A program made the translations under genes and the position numbers. Under the pieces are notes generated by a model. That model was not told the DNA's origin. It saw nothing but the letters and a program-made list of their open reading frames with translations, and made no database searches. A stretch of DNA of 46,804 bases from CAG-791 sp963658405 (lineage in GTDB: Bacteria; Bacillota; Clostridia; Lachnospirales; Lachnospiraceae). This document shows positions 6,567-16,472 of the stretch, piece after piece (the first letter of the stretch is position 1; each line of letters opens with the position of its first letter). The stretch covers positions 1 through 46,804 of the forward strand of contig CAVKQI010000008.1 in assembly GCA_963658405.1 (NCBI GenBank), in the 5' to 3' direction.

Positions 6567-8238
6567 ATGAATCAACACCATAAACAACGGATCATTTATC
6601 CTGTCACATTTCTTATCATTCTTGTTCTGGCCTATTTACCGTTTCTTCAAAAAGGATTATTCCCATGCTGGGATGATACCTACCACCTGTATCGGATATA
6701 CAGTATTGCAGATGCCATGAAGCATAGCATTTTCCCTGTCAAGATTCATTTTATCGAATGCTATGGATATGGGTACGGGAGCGGATTGTTTTACCCGAAT
6801 CTTCTTTTTTATTTTCCGGCTTTTCTGGTTATGTGCGGGATGTCTTTAACGCTCGCCTATAAGATCTTTGCAGCAGTATTGATGGCGGCCATATGGGGTA
6901 CTACTTATTACAGCGCTTATCGCCTGTCACAGGATTCCAATGCTGCTTTTATAGCTGCTACCATTGCCCTTTTGTCCAATAAAATGCTGAATGCCTTCTA
7001 CATCGGAATGTCTTTGGGGATCATTACCGGTGCGGTTTTTATGCCGCTCGCCATTGCCGGAATGGTTCTGCTGCTCACCAAGGATGAGTCTCCCCATATG
7101 CTGATCGCAGGCTTTACCGGCTTGTTATATACGCATACGATTTCCACTTTCCTTTCGGTTTGTATTTGCGGGATCATTTGCCTGTTTTACATCAAAAAGG
7201 TAATAAAACGCTTACCGGTCCTCATTTTTTCTGTAATGACGGTCAGCCTGCTGACGGCACCTTACTGGCTCACCATGCTGGAACAGATGCATTCACAGCT
7301 TTTTAAAGTCAATGCACCATGGACTACGTCTGAACAGAATATAGAACGCTGGAGTACCCTGACTACCAGAGACGGAATCGGCACCATGGTTCTGATCATC
7401 CTTGGTATCTGCCTGATCAGTGTGGCGATCCTGTTTGCTCGCCGCAAACTCTCCGTACTCGGGAATGGCCGGAAGCCCACATTGGTCTTTCTTTTTGTCG
7501 GGATCGTATGGTTGGTCCTTCCCTTATATTATCCATTCTGGCATTTTATGAACAGTTCTGTAGGAATCAGGATATTACAGTTTCCCTATCGTTTGTGGGG
7601 GGGGCGCTACGCTGCTTTTTGCCTTTGCTTTTGCCTTTATCTATCCTGTTATCACGGCAAAGCTCCATCACAGGCATTTAGTGCAAAACCTCGTTCTGGC
7701 CGGAATTATTTTTTTTGCTTTAACTAACGCGTACCAGAACTTTTCCTCTAATTATCTGCAGACAGACAGTACGGCCGTTGATGAGATCGTGCAGGGGAAA
7801 ATTGCAGGACTGGGCGGCGGTGAAGAATGGCTTCCCATCATGACCACACGGGAGGATATGACAGAACCGGAAACAGCACGTGATGATGCCGGAAATGCCA
7901 TAAAGGGGGAAAAGCGAAACGGCTGTTCACAATTTGTATTTACCGCTGATTCCTCAAGCAAATACTACGATATTCCCTATATCTATTATAAAGGCTATCG
8001 CGCATATACCGCAGACGGACTTCGATTATCGATCGATCAGAACCAGGAGACGGGGATGATCCGCATTGCTATGCCGGATTCACAGGAAACGGGAAATCCT
8101 GTTGAGATCACGGTTTCCTATCATATGACAAAATATCAGATTTTATCTTATGTTATGCTTCTTATCGGATCGATCTTCTACGGAATATATATTATTTGGT
8201 ATCTGTTTAGCACCTGCCACATTTCAAGCGTAAATTGA
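6567..8238 (+). pseudogene. Polytopic membrane protein (PTPS-related domain), frameshifted at poly-G
   Basis: The frame starting at 6567 (after a GGGGGAG ribosome site) begins with a membrane segment and the motif CWDDTYHLYRI, then FPVKIHF and GYGSGLFYPNLLFY. This is the pattern of the 6-pyruvoyl-tetrahydropterin-synthase-related membrane domain, a glycosyltransferase-like polytopic protein. The frame continues through about eight more hydrophobic segments to a run of eight G at 7597-7604. There it shifts into nonsense ending at 7727. Removing one G joins it in frame to the rest, which runs LFAFAFIYPVITAK to the stop at 8238 and ends in a last membrane segment. Repaired, the protein would be about 556 residues. 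It may be a pseudogene, a phase-variable gene or a sequencing error. Confidence 0.75.
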
Positions 8239-8541
8239 CTGCTTGCAGGCATATTTACGATTGAAATTGGCAGGCGGCCAAGGCGCGGAGCGCCTCTGGC
8301 CAGCCACATTGAGGATTTGCAAAGCAAATTCGAGATGTGGGCTAAACAGTTACTATTACTCCCTCACAGATACCTGACATCTTTCATAGAAATACCGGCA
8401 GGGTATTTTGACCCGGACAGGTAGGATTATCACAATACAGTGAATAATGTTGTCGCAGAAATCCGGGAAATGAGATAAAATTAAACTAAAGATCGAAATT
8501 CTATGGAAAGGATGACGTAAATGTCATCCTTTCGCAATCCC

Positions 8542-8580
8542 TGAGGAGAATTCGCCTTCTCAAAATTCCTTTCGCGGTGT
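8542..8580 (+). repeat. Dispersed palindromic repeat, copy 1 (degenerate)
   Basis: The left arm GGAGAATTCGCC is intact and the right arm is degraded. It belongs to the family best seen at 28106-28140. It lies about 100 bases before the first kinase gene. Confidence 0.65.
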
Positions 8581-8600
8581 CACTTAAAAACAATGGCTTA

Positions 8601-8636
8601 GGAGAATCCGCCTTCACGTATTCTCCTCACGGTGCC
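8601..8636 (+). repeat. Dispersed palindromic repeat, copy 2
   Basis: The arms GGAGAATCCGCC and ATTCTCC are separated by a short loop, followed by TCACGGTGCCG. It ends 8 bases before the proposed TTG start of the kinase gene at 8645. Confidence 0.7.
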
Positions 8637-8644
8637 GCAATTAA

Positions 8645-11563
8645 TTGCGGCATGGAAAGGTAAAAATTAATCTCAGAAAAACTGATCATTTTATCATACA
8701 GATACTCTGCTCCTTTCTCATCATCGCCTGCTGCACAGGTCTCTTTCCTCTTACGGCAGCGGCCGGGAGTGAGGCCGATGCGCGGGAGACGGTCAGGGTG
8801 GGTTTCTATGCCATGGACGGTTTCCAGATGATGGACGAGGATGGAAACAGGAGCGGATACGGATACGATATGCTCCGGCTGATGGCCAGATACTGGGATG
8901 TCAGGTTTGAGTATATAGGCTATGACAAGAGCTGGTCGGAAATGCAGGAGATGCTGAAGAACGGGGAGATCGACCTTCTGGCAGGCGTGCAGGATTCTCC
9001 GGAGCGGGAGGAAGAATTCGAGCTGTCAGAGCCCATTGCCTCCGGCAGTGATGTGCTGACAGTGAAAAGCGGCAATACCGTCATCCGGGAGAATGATTAC
9101 ACCACGTATAACGGCATGCGGGTCGGGCTGTTAAAGGACAGCGCCTCCAGTGGCAATTTCCGCGATTTTTCCGTCGCGAAGGGATTCCGGTATCAGCCGG
9201 TCTATTACGATACGGTGGGAGAGATCAGGGATGCCCTGAAAGACAATGCCGTGGACGCTGCGGTCACCATTTCCCTGCGCAAACTGGAAAACGAAAAGAC
9301 TATCGAAAATCTGTATGTCACGGACTTCTGCATTGCCGTCAGAAAGGGAAATACCGGCCTTTTGCAGAAAGTCAATTATGCACTGGATCAGGTCAATGCC
9401 GCGGAGGGTGACTGGAAAGTCGAACTGAAAAATCAATATTATACCGATGAGGAAAGCCGGAGTCTGGAATTTACAGAAGAAGAGAAGGCGCTGATCGAAG
9501 CCTTGAACGAACAGGATACCCCCCTCACAGCCATGTGCGATCCCACGCGTTATCCCTATTCCTACGTGGAAGACGGGGAGATGAAGGGGATTATTCCAGA
9601 CTATTTCCGGCTCCTGGCACAGAAGGCAGGACTGAAATATCAGATGGTGGTCTGTAATACCAGAGAAGAGTGGGTGCAAAAGCAGAACGAGGATCCGTCC
9701 ATTCTATGCCTCGATGTGCGGATCAGCTCGGAAAACCTGGTGGAGTCCCTGGGCTACTGCGTGACGGCACCCTATATGACCATGCGGATCGCCAGGGTGA
9801 CGAGACGGGATTTTGACGGCAATATCAGGACCGTGGCCACGGTAGACCAGGGAAGTGCCGGCAGCATTGAAGACAATTTCGTACAGGATGCACAAAAGCT
9901 GGTATGCAAGGACAGGCAGGAAGCCATGGAAGCGGTAAAAAACGGAAAGGCCGATGCCGCTTTTGTGTATTACTATACGGCACAGGAGTATGTGAACAGA
10001 GACATAAGCGGCGTGCTGACCTATACCCTGATGGATCAGACTGCCTATTCCTACCGTATCCTGGTCACGGATAAGGCAAGCCATGCACTGGCAGGCATAT
10101 TGACGAAGTGTATCTATGCCATGCCGGAGGATGAGATCGAAAACATCGCCGCGCAGTATACGGCTTACAAGGCAGAGGACCTGACCCCTTTGATGGTGGC
10201 ACAGATGCATCCGCTGGCTGTCTTTGCGCTGATCGCCGTTCTGGCCGGTTTGGTGGTCTTTCTGCTGCTGCTGGTCTGGAAGATCGGAAAGATGCGGAAG
10301 GCGGCCCTGGAGGATGCGGAAAAGATGAGCATGATGGCCCGCGAGGCCCAGGCGGCCAGCCGCGCGAAAAGTACCTTCCTCTCCAGTATGTCCCACGATA
10401 TCCGCACGCCTATGAACGCTGTCATCGGCTATACTTCCCTGGCTGCGGCCCATATTGACGACAGGGAGCAGGCTCTGGACTATCTGAAGAAGATAGCCAC
10501 GTCCGGGCAGCACCTGATGGCATTGATCAACGATATCCTGGATATGAGCCGGATCGAGAGCGGACGGATGCATCTGGAAGAAAAGAGGGTGCACCTTCCG
10601 ACCCTGGTGGATGACCTTTGCACCATCAATCAGGTAAATATCAGCGCCAAACAGCTGAAACTGCTTGTGGATACCAGGGAGATCACAGATGAGGATGTCA
10701 TGGCAGATCCCCTGCGGCTTAATCAGATCCTGATGAATATTCTCTCCAATGCCATCAAGTATACCCCGGCGGGAGGAACGATCCGCTTTTGCATCATCCA
10801 GAAAGGTGCAGCGCAGGACGGCTTCGCGGATTACGAATTCCGTATCAGGGACAGCGGCATCGGCATGAGCCGGGAATTCCAGGCGCATATTTTTGAGGAG
10901 TTTTCCAGAGAGGAGATCTCGTCGGTGAACGGGATCCAGGGAACCGGGCTGGGGATGTCCATCGCCAAGAGTCTGGTGGATATGATGGGCGGCACGTTGT
11001 CTGTGGAAAGTGAGCCCGGAAAGGGAAGCGAATTTGTGGTTTCCCTCCGATTGGCGGTATGTGATAATAAGACGGGCAGCAAAGAGACGCCCCGGCTCCG
11101 GGACGGCAGTGGACTGGCGGCAGATGTGGATACGAATACCTGCCTGCGTACCGGCACCGGACAAAGGAAGAGAGGGAGAATACTTCTGGCAGAGGACAAT
11201 GCGCTGAATCAGGAAATCGCAGTGACCATACTGGAGGACAGAGGATTTATGGTAGACACGGCAGAGGACGGAACCGCTGCGGTCAACAAGATCAAAAATG
11301 CAGAAAAAGGGCAGTATGACGTGATCCTGATGGATATCCAGATGCCGAACATGGATGGCTATGAAGCCGCCAGAGAGATCCGGGCACTGGATGATCCTGT
11401 CAGGTCATCCATCCCCATCATTGCCATGACGGCCAATGCCTTTGAGGAGGATCGCCGGAAGGCAATGGAGGCAGGGATGAACGGGCATATTGCCAAACCG
11501 ATCGATATGGAAATTCTGGAGGAAACCCTGATAGGTATCTGGGAAAAACAGGACGATGAATAA
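8645..11563 (+). CDS. Double SBP-domain hybrid histidine kinase (BvgS-like)
   Basis: About 972 residues. It has a signal or anchor helix at 15-40, then two solute-binding-protein type 3 domains outside the cell (about 48-270 and 275-510), and a membrane helix near 525-548. Inside are a HisKA domain with H-box SHDIRTPMNAVIGY, a HATPase with NAIKYTP, DSGIGM and GTGLGMS, and a C-terminal receiver with LMDIQMP, MTAN and IAKP. There is no HPt or DNA-binding output, so phosphate must pass to an unseen partner or the receiver acts by itself. The ligand is probably an amino acid or small peptide. The start is uncertain: TTG 8645 gives a full signal helix but has no good ribosome site. It opens the RiPP operon and overlaps the next gene by 8 bases. 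Confidence 0.85.
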   Translation: MRHGKVKINLRKTDHFIIQILCSFLIIACCTGLFPLTAAAGSEADARETVRVGFYAMDGFQMMDEDGNRSGYGYDMLRLMARYWDVRFEYIGYDKSWSEMQEMLKNGEIDLLAGVQDSPEREEEFELSEPIASGSDVLTVKSGNTVIRENDYTTYNGMRVGLLKDSASSGNFRDFSVAKGFRYQPVYYDTVGEIRDALKDNAVDAAVTISLRKLENEKTIENLYVTDFCIAVRKGNTGLLQKVNYALDQVNAAEGDWKVELKNQYYTDEESRSLEFTEEEKALIEALNEQDTPLTAMCDPTRYPYSYVEDGEMKGIIPDYFRLLAQKAGLKYQMVVCNTREEWVQKQNEDPSILCLDVRISSENLVESLGYCVTAPYMTMRIARVTRRDFDGNIRTVATVDQGSAGSIEDNFVQDAQKLVCKDRQEAMEAVKNGKADAAFVYYYTAQEYVNRDISGVLTYTLMDQTAYSYRILVTDKASHALAGILTKCIYAMPEDEIENIAAQYTAYKAEDLTPLMVAQMHPLAVFALIAVLAGLVVFLLLLVWKIGKMRKAALEDAEKMSMMAREAQAASRAKSTFLSSMSHDIRTPMNAVIGYTSLAAAHIDDREQALDYLKKIATSGQHLMALINDILDMSRIESGRMHLEEKRVHLPTLVDDLCTINQVNISAKQLKLLVDTREITDEDVMADPLRLNQILMNILSNAIKYTPAGGTIRFCIIQKGAAQDGFADYEFRIRDSGIGMSREFQAHIFEEFSREEISSVNGIQGTGLGMSIAKSLVDMMGGTLSVESEPGKGSEFVVSLRLAVCDNKTGSKETPRLRDGSGLAADVDTNTCLRTGTGQRKRGRILLAEDNALNQEIAVTILEDRGFMVDTAEDGTAAVNKIKNAEKGQYDVILMDIQMPNMDGYEAAREIRALDDPVRSSIPIIAMTANAFEEDRRKAMEAGMNGHIAKPIDMEILEETLIGIWEKQDDE

Positions 11564-12434
11564 AAAAATGACAGAAAAACAGCGAAAGGGCCTGGGAAAG
11601 GCCTGCACCGCCCTGCTGGCAGCGGGGATGCTCGCGGCTTCGGCCATGATGCTGGCCGGATGCCAGCCGCAGAAAGAGACGACAAAGGACAAGGCAGAGA
11701 ACCAGGCAGAGAACACCGAAGGGATCATCAGGGTGGGCATCGATAAATTTGATCCCTACAGCTATCTGGATATCAACGGAGAATATGCAGGCATTGATGT
11801 GGAGCTGGCGAAGCAGGCCTTTGGCAGGCTGGGCTACGAGCCGGAATTTCAGATCATTGCCTGGGAGGATAAGGACGACTATCTGGAGGACGGCACCATT
11901 GACTGCATCTGGAGCTGCTACTCCATGACAGACAGAGAAGAGAAATACGAGTGGGCAGGTCCCTATATGTACAGCCGCCAGGTGGTGGCGGTGCGTGCCG
12001 ACAGCGATATCTGGTCACTGGCGGACTTAGAGGGGAAAAGAGTGGCGGTTCAGGCCACCACAAAGGCGGAGAATCTCTTTCTCCATGTGATAGATTCCCC
12101 CCTTCCCAAGGTCAGAGCGGTCAACAGCTTCGGTACCACGGAGGAGATCTATTCCATGCTGCGAAAGGGCTATGTGGATGCCATCGCCGGGCACGAGGCG
12201 CTGATCGCCAAGCTCACAGGCAACGGCACAGAGGCCTACAGGATGCTGGAGGAGAGCCCCTATATGTCAGAGATCGGGGTAGCCTTTGCCAAGGGAACCC
12301 ATGAGGAGCTGGCAGGAGAGCTGACAGAAGTGCTGGAGGAGATGAAGCAGGACGGCACCATAGGAGAGATCGCGCAGAAGTACGGCCTGGATCCGGAAAA
12401 GACCGTATGGGGAGGACAGACAGATGAGAAGTAA
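11556..12434 (+). CDS. Extracellular solute-binding lipoprotein, family 3
   Basis: The 292-residue product has a lipoprotein signal with lipobox LAGC (residues 33-36; Cys36 would be lipidated). A complete amino-acid-type SBP domain follows (IRVGIDKFDPYSYLD, then WSCYSMTDREEKYEWAGPY, GKRVAVQATTKAE and GYVDAIAGHEAL). No permease or ATPase partner for import is encoded nearby. It lies between two sensor kinases and overlaps both (8 and 11 bases), so I infer a sensing rather than a transport role. It could hand ligand to the kinases. Confidence 0.85.
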   Translation: MNKKMTEKQRKGLGKACTALLAAGMLAASAMMLAGCQPQKETTKDKAENQAENTEGIIRVGIDKFDPYSYLDINGEYAGIDVELAKQAFGRLGYEPEFQIIAWEDKDDYLEDGTIDCIWSCYSMTDREEKYEWAGPYMYSRQVVAVRADSDIWSLADLEGKRVAVQATTKAENLFLHVIDSPLPKVRAVNSFGTTEEIYSMLRKGYVDAIAGHEALIAKLTGNGTEAYRMLEESPYMSEIGVAFAKGTHEELAGELTEVLEEMKQDGTIGEIAQKYGLDPEKTVWGGQTDEK

Positions 12435-15342
12435 GAAGATACAAAAGGGCTTCAGTCTGCTCCTTCCGATCGTACTGGTGGTGATGGGGATCGCCATATT
12501 TACATTCTTTCAGGGCTTTGACCGCAATAACCTGAAACATACGCTGGAAGAGACCATTTCCTTTACCAAGCTGCGGATAAACCGTTATGACATATTCCGG
12601 ACAAACGACCAGGTCAAGAGTCTGGTGCGGCTTCTGGACAAAACCACGGAGCTGAGCGAGGATCTGGCAGAAAAGGGCGCCCCGGATACACAGGTGCTGG
12701 ATCAATATGCCGACGAGCAGAGATTAAGCGGCATTCTGGTACTGGACGAAAATCTGCAGGTGGCGGCAAAGACCTTGCAGGATACCGATGCGCTGGATCT
12801 TTGGGAGGACATGATACAGACCGTCTATGTCAGCGACATCGTCAGCTATCCGGAGAAAACCTATACCACGAGGATGACTATCAACGGGAATATCTATGAT
12901 TTTGCGGCAGTGGGCCGAAAGGATGCAGCCGGGATCGTGATCACCTATCTGAAGAAGGACGAGATCAGTGCGGTATACGGCGATCTGACGCTGGATACCT
13001 TATTTGCGGATTTTCCTTTTGAAATGAACGGCGTCGTGGTGGTCTGCGACGAGGACCGGGTGGTCAGCAGCAATCGGTCGAGACTGGTAGGAAAGTCAGT
13101 GGAGGAATGCAGCGGGCTTTATCAGGGGACCTTTCATCCGGATTCGGATGCCATCGTCCGGCTTAGATCGGAGCAGGGCACCTGGTACGGAAAGCGGGAT
13201 GCCACGGAGAATTATACGGTCTACATGTTTTTCCCGGGCTCTCAGGTGTTTATGCGCAGAAACATCGTATGCGGCATCTACATCCTGGTAGCTGTCGTCA
13301 TCTGCCTCATACAGATGCTGGGGAAAAGCAAGGTCGAAAAGGCGGCGCTGGCAAGAGAGCAGAAGCGTCTGCGGATCATCAATGCCATCGGACGCGCGTA
13401 TTCTACCATCATGCTGATGGACCTGCAGACCCGGAAGGTGGAGATCGTGAAAGGTATCGAGGCGGCCGGTGTCCTGGACGGAGAAAACGGCTTTCAGCAG
13501 TCTGTCTGGGAGGCCTATGTGGAGGAACAGATCGCAGCGCCCTACCGCAGGGCTTATCTGGAGCACCTGAATATGGATACCGTGGTGGAGAGGCTGCAGG
13601 AAAATCCCTCTCTTACCTGCACGGTACAGAGGATGGACGGCAGCTGGATCCTATGCCTGATCGTTCCCCAGCGGTATGACCGGGACGGCAATATCGATGC
13701 GGTCCTGCTGGCCACCAGAGATGTGACAGCGGAGAAGCAGCATGAAATGGAGCAGGATGCGGCGCTGCGGCACGCACTGGCAGCCGCCGAGCATGCCAGC
13801 AAGGCCAAGACCGTATTCCTCAACAATATGTCCCACGATATACGGACGCCTATGAATGCCATCATCGGCTTTACCGCTCTGGCTGTCAGCCATATCGACA
13901 ACCAGGAGCATGTGCTGCAGTATCTGAAAAAGATCAATACCGCCGGCAAGCATCTTTTAAGCCTGATCAACGATGTGCTGGATATGAGCCGCATCGAAAA
14001 CGGAAGCGTAAAGATCGAGGAGACAGAGGTACATCTGCCGGATGTGCTCCACGACCTGCGGGCCATCATCCAGGGCAATATCGGGGCAAAGCAGCAGGAT
14101 CTGTATATCGATACCCAGGATGTGGTGCATGAGGACATTCTGACCGACAAGCTTCGCCTGAATCAGATTCTTTTGAACATCATCAGCAATTCCGTGAAAT
14201 TCACACCGGTGGGCGGCATGATCAATGTGCGGGTGACCGAGCGGCCGTGTCAGAAGCCGGGCTATGCCACCTATGAGTTTAAGATCCGGGACAACGGCAT
14301 CGGCATTGACGAGAAATTTCAGACCCATATCTTCGATTCCTTTGCGAGAGAGAAGACGGTCACGGAAAGCGGCATCCAGGGCACCGGTCTGGGCCTTGCC
14401 ATCGTAAAGAATATCGTGGATATGATGGAGGGAACCATCACCTTAAACAGCGAAAAGGGAAAGGGTTCGGAGTTTACCGTTACCCTGGACTGCAGGATTT
14501 CGGGAGAGGCCGTGCAGTATGACCCGATCCCGGAACTGAAGGGCACAAGGGCCCTGGTGGTGGATGACGACGCCGATACCTGCATGAGCGTATGCAAGAT
14601 GCTGCGCAAGATCGAGATGCAGGCGGACTGGACCACCACCGGCAAGGAAGCGGTGATGCGTGCCAGGGAGGCCTGGGAGGAGAGCAGGGCATTTTCCGCC
14701 TATATCATCGACTGGATGATGCCGGATATGAACGGCATCGAGACCGTGCGGAGGATCCGCAGGGTGATCGGGGATGATACGCCTATTATTATCCTCACCG
14801 CCTATGACTGGACGGACATCGAAGAGGAGGCAAGGGAGGCCGGCGTGACGGCCTTTGTGGCGAAGCCGCTCTTTATGTCGGAGCTGCGTAAGGTGCTGAG
14901 CAATCCGGTCCCCGTACAGAAAAAGAAAGACAAAAAGCAGGCAGAGAACCGGCATGAGGGAAGAAAGATCCTTCTGGCAGAGGACAATGCGCTGAACCGG
15001 GAGATCGCCGTGACCATTCTGGAAGAGGCCGGCATGAAGGTGGATGCCGTAGAGGACGGCACGGATGCCGTGGAGCGGATGGCGTCCGCATCAGAGGATC
15101 AGTACGACCTGATCCTCATGGATATCCAGATGCCGCGGATGGACGGCTATACCGCCACCCGGGAGATCAGGACCCTGGATAATAACAGAAAGGCGAATAT
15201 CCCTATCATCGCCATGACCGCCAACGCCTTTGAGGAGGACCGCAAAAAAGCCTTCGAGGCCGGCATGAACGGTCATATCGCCAAGCCCATCAGCATCAAG
15301 GCGATTCTGGAGACGCTGGATGAGATATTCCGGGAAGCATAA
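12424..15342 (+). CDS. Hybrid histidine kinase with two receiver domains
   Basis: About 972 residues. A membrane helix at 8-30, an extracellular sensor region of about 250 residues (Cache-like by size and layout, not proven) and a second helix near 280-300 come first. A PAS-like segment (about 315-440) precedes HisKA (H-box SHDIRTPMNAIIGF) and HATPase (NSVKFTP, DNGIGI, GTGLGLA). Two receivers follow. The first has VVDDDAD, IIDWMMPDMNG and VAKP; the second has LAEDNAL, LMDIQMPRMDG and IAKP. The second receiver is close in sequence to that of the kinase at 8645. No HPt or DNA-binding domain is present. It overlaps the lipoprotein gene by 11 bases and is followed 38 bases later by the exporter genes, which ties sensing to peptide production. 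Confidence 0.85.
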   Translation: MRSKKIQKGFSLLLPIVLVVMGIAIFTFFQGFDRNNLKHTLEETISFTKLRINRYDIFRTNDQVKSLVRLLDKTTELSEDLAEKGAPDTQVLDQYADEQRLSGILVLDENLQVAAKTLQDTDALDLWEDMIQTVYVSDIVSYPEKTYTTRMTINGNIYDFAAVGRKDAAGIVITYLKKDEISAVYGDLTLDTLFADFPFEMNGVVVVCDEDRVVSSNRSRLVGKSVEECSGLYQGTFHPDSDAIVRLRSEQGTWYGKRDATENYTVYMFFPGSQVFMRRNIVCGIYILVAVVICLIQMLGKSKVEKAALAREQKRLRIINAIGRAYSTIMLMDLQTRKVEIVKGIEAAGVLDGENGFQQSVWEAYVEEQIAAPYRRAYLEHLNMDTVVERLQENPSLTCTVQRMDGSWILCLIVPQRYDRDGNIDAVLLATRDVTAEKQHEMEQDAALRHALAAAEHASKAKTVFLNNMSHDIRTPMNAIIGFTALAVSHIDNQEHVLQYLKKINTAGKHLLSLINDVLDMSRIENGSVKIEETEVHLPDVLHDLRAIIQGNIGAKQQDLYIDTQDVVHEDILTDKLRLNQILLNIISNSVKFTPVGGMINVRVTERPCQKPGYATYEFKIRDNGIGIDEKFQTHIFDSFAREKTVTESGIQGTGLGLAIVKNIVDMMEGTITLNSEKGKGSEFTVTLDCRISGEAVQYDPIPELKGTRALVVDDDADTCMSVCKMLRKIEMQADWTTTGKEAVMRAREAWEESRAFSAYIIDWMMPDMNGIETVRRIRRVIGDDTPIIILTAYDWTDIEEEAREAGVTAFVAKPLFMSELRKVLSNPVPVQKKKDKKQAENRHEGRKILLAEDNALNREIAVTILEEAGMKVDAVEDGTDAVERMASASEDQYDLILMDIQMPRMDGYTATREIRTLDNNRKANIPIIAMTANAFEEDRKKAFEAGMNGHIAKPISIKAILETLDEIFREA

Positions 15343-15380
15343 GGCGCGGGTTTCCCCCGCCGCTATGGAATGAGGCAGAG

Positions 15381-16421
15381 ATGGACAGACATACACTGAA
15401 TAAAATGGCAACGAGAGAGCAGCTCAATAAGGCTATCGTGCTGACGGCGCCGCCTGTGTGGCTGGCCATTGCAGGGGCTTTTCTCATTCTGGCGGTCCTG
15501 GGTGTCTGGGCCTTTGCGGGAGAGCTTCCTTACAGCACTGACGTGAGCGGCATTTACATTGACGACGAGGGCCTTAGCGATATCTATGCGGGCACAGACG
15601 GCATCGTCAGCGAAATCCTGGTGGATGAGGGAGACCGGGTAGAGGAGGGACAGCTCCTCGCCGTGCTGCAGAATACGGAGCAGGAGGCGCAGCTGGCGGA
15701 TATCGGGCAGCGGATCAAGGCTGTGGAGGAGATGACGCCGGAGAGCGAAAAGGATACCCTGACCGGAGATAATAAGGAACTGGCGCAGCTCAAAAAGAAG
15801 GCGCAGGATGCGGGAGAGACCGGGCAGGCGGCAGCCTGGACGGAATTTGATATCCAAAAGGAGGCGCTTTTATACGAACTGAAAAACCGGCAGATGACCA
15901 TCCTGGACAATGAGGAAAAAAAGAATATTTATGCATCCTGCAGCGGCGAGGTACGGGATGTATGGGCCTCACGGGGACAGCTTCTGACCAAGGGAGCGGA
16001 GATCGCGAGTATCGCCCGGTATGACAGCGGCACTTCCCACGTGATCTGCTATGTGCCGCTGTCAGAGGCTAAAAAGATCAAAGAGGGGATGCGTGTGCAG
16101 ATCTATCCCTCCACGGTAAATAAGCAGGAGTGCGGTCACATCATGGCCACCGTGGAACAGATGGGCTCCTATGCAGCCACTGAGGTGGATATGATAAGAC
16201 ACCTGGACAGCGAATCCCTGGTGCAGGCTTTTGCCGCATTGGGACCGGTGGTGGAGATGCGCTGTGAGCTGGAAAGTGACCCTTCTACCGCCAGCGGCTA
16301 TCGGTGGTCCAGCACCATGGGCAGCAAAGTGACATTGGAGCCGGGAACCCTGGTGACCGCCACGATCGTGACGGACAGAAAACGTCCTATTGAACTGCTG
16401 CTGCCTTATCTGGAGCAGTAG
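15381..16421 (+). CDS. NHLM-type peptide secretion adaptor, HlyD family
   Basis: This 346-residue membrane-fusion-type protein has one N-terminal helix (about 27-46) and a lipoyl-like half at 65-105 (GTDGIVSEILVDEGDRVEEGQ). A coiled-coil-prone middle spans about 105-190, and a second lipoyl and barrel half follows (ASCSGEVRDVWASRGQLL). The size and the start of the domain fit the NHLM bacteriocin secretion protein family. It should bridge the exporters to the cell exterior and help peptide release. ATG 15381 follows GAGGCAGAG. It sits between the sensor genes and two ABC exporters in the same transcript. Confidence 0.85.
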   Translation: MDRHTLNKMATREQLNKAIVLTAPPVWLAIAGAFLILAVLGVWAFAGELPYSTDVSGIYIDDEGLSDIYAGTDGIVSEILVDEGDRVEEGQLLAVLQNTEQEAQLADIGQRIKAVEEMTPESEKDTLTGDNKELAQLKKKAQDAGETGQAAAWTEFDIQKEALLYELKNRQMTILDNEEKKNIYASCSGEVRDVWASRGQLLTKGAEIASIARYDSGTSHVICYVPLSEAKKIKEGMRVQIYPSTVNKQECGHIMATVEQMGSYAATEVDMIRHLDSESLVQAFAALGPVVEMRCELESDPSTASGYRWSSTMGSKVTLEPGTLVTATIVTDRKRPIELLLPYLEQ

Positions 16422-16472
16422 AGACAGAAACAGACACGGGCAGAGCACGGCAAGGCAGACAGGAGCAGCGAG

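Larger units (their letters stand above)
8239..8644. other. Repeat-rich intergenic stretch before the RiPP operon
   Basis: No gene was seen. Two hairpins lie side by side: 8276-8311 (GGCC and CGCC arms) and 8312-8345 (GCCACAT with ATGTGGGC, and ATTTGC with GCAAAT inside). They are followed by AACAGTTAC, which resembles the end of the MITE. A degenerate 23-bp-type repeat is at 8363-8386. A hairpin GAAAGGATGAC/GTCATCCTTTC lies at 8506-8533, then two copies of the dispersed palindrome at 8542-8580 and 8601-8636. A promoter for the operon must lie here, but none is obvious. Confidence 0.5.

Noticed and set aside
9704..11164. A 486-residue open frame on the minus strand within the first kinase gene
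   Set aside because: It lies opposite the well-defined kinase with HisKA, HATPase and receiver motifs, has no ribosome site and is rich in His, Gln and Arg as expected of a shadow frame.
15343..15362. GC-rich hairpin between kinase 2 and the HlyD-type gene as a terminator
   Set aside because: It has a short stem and no T-run; the genes are closely spaced and likely cotranscribed.
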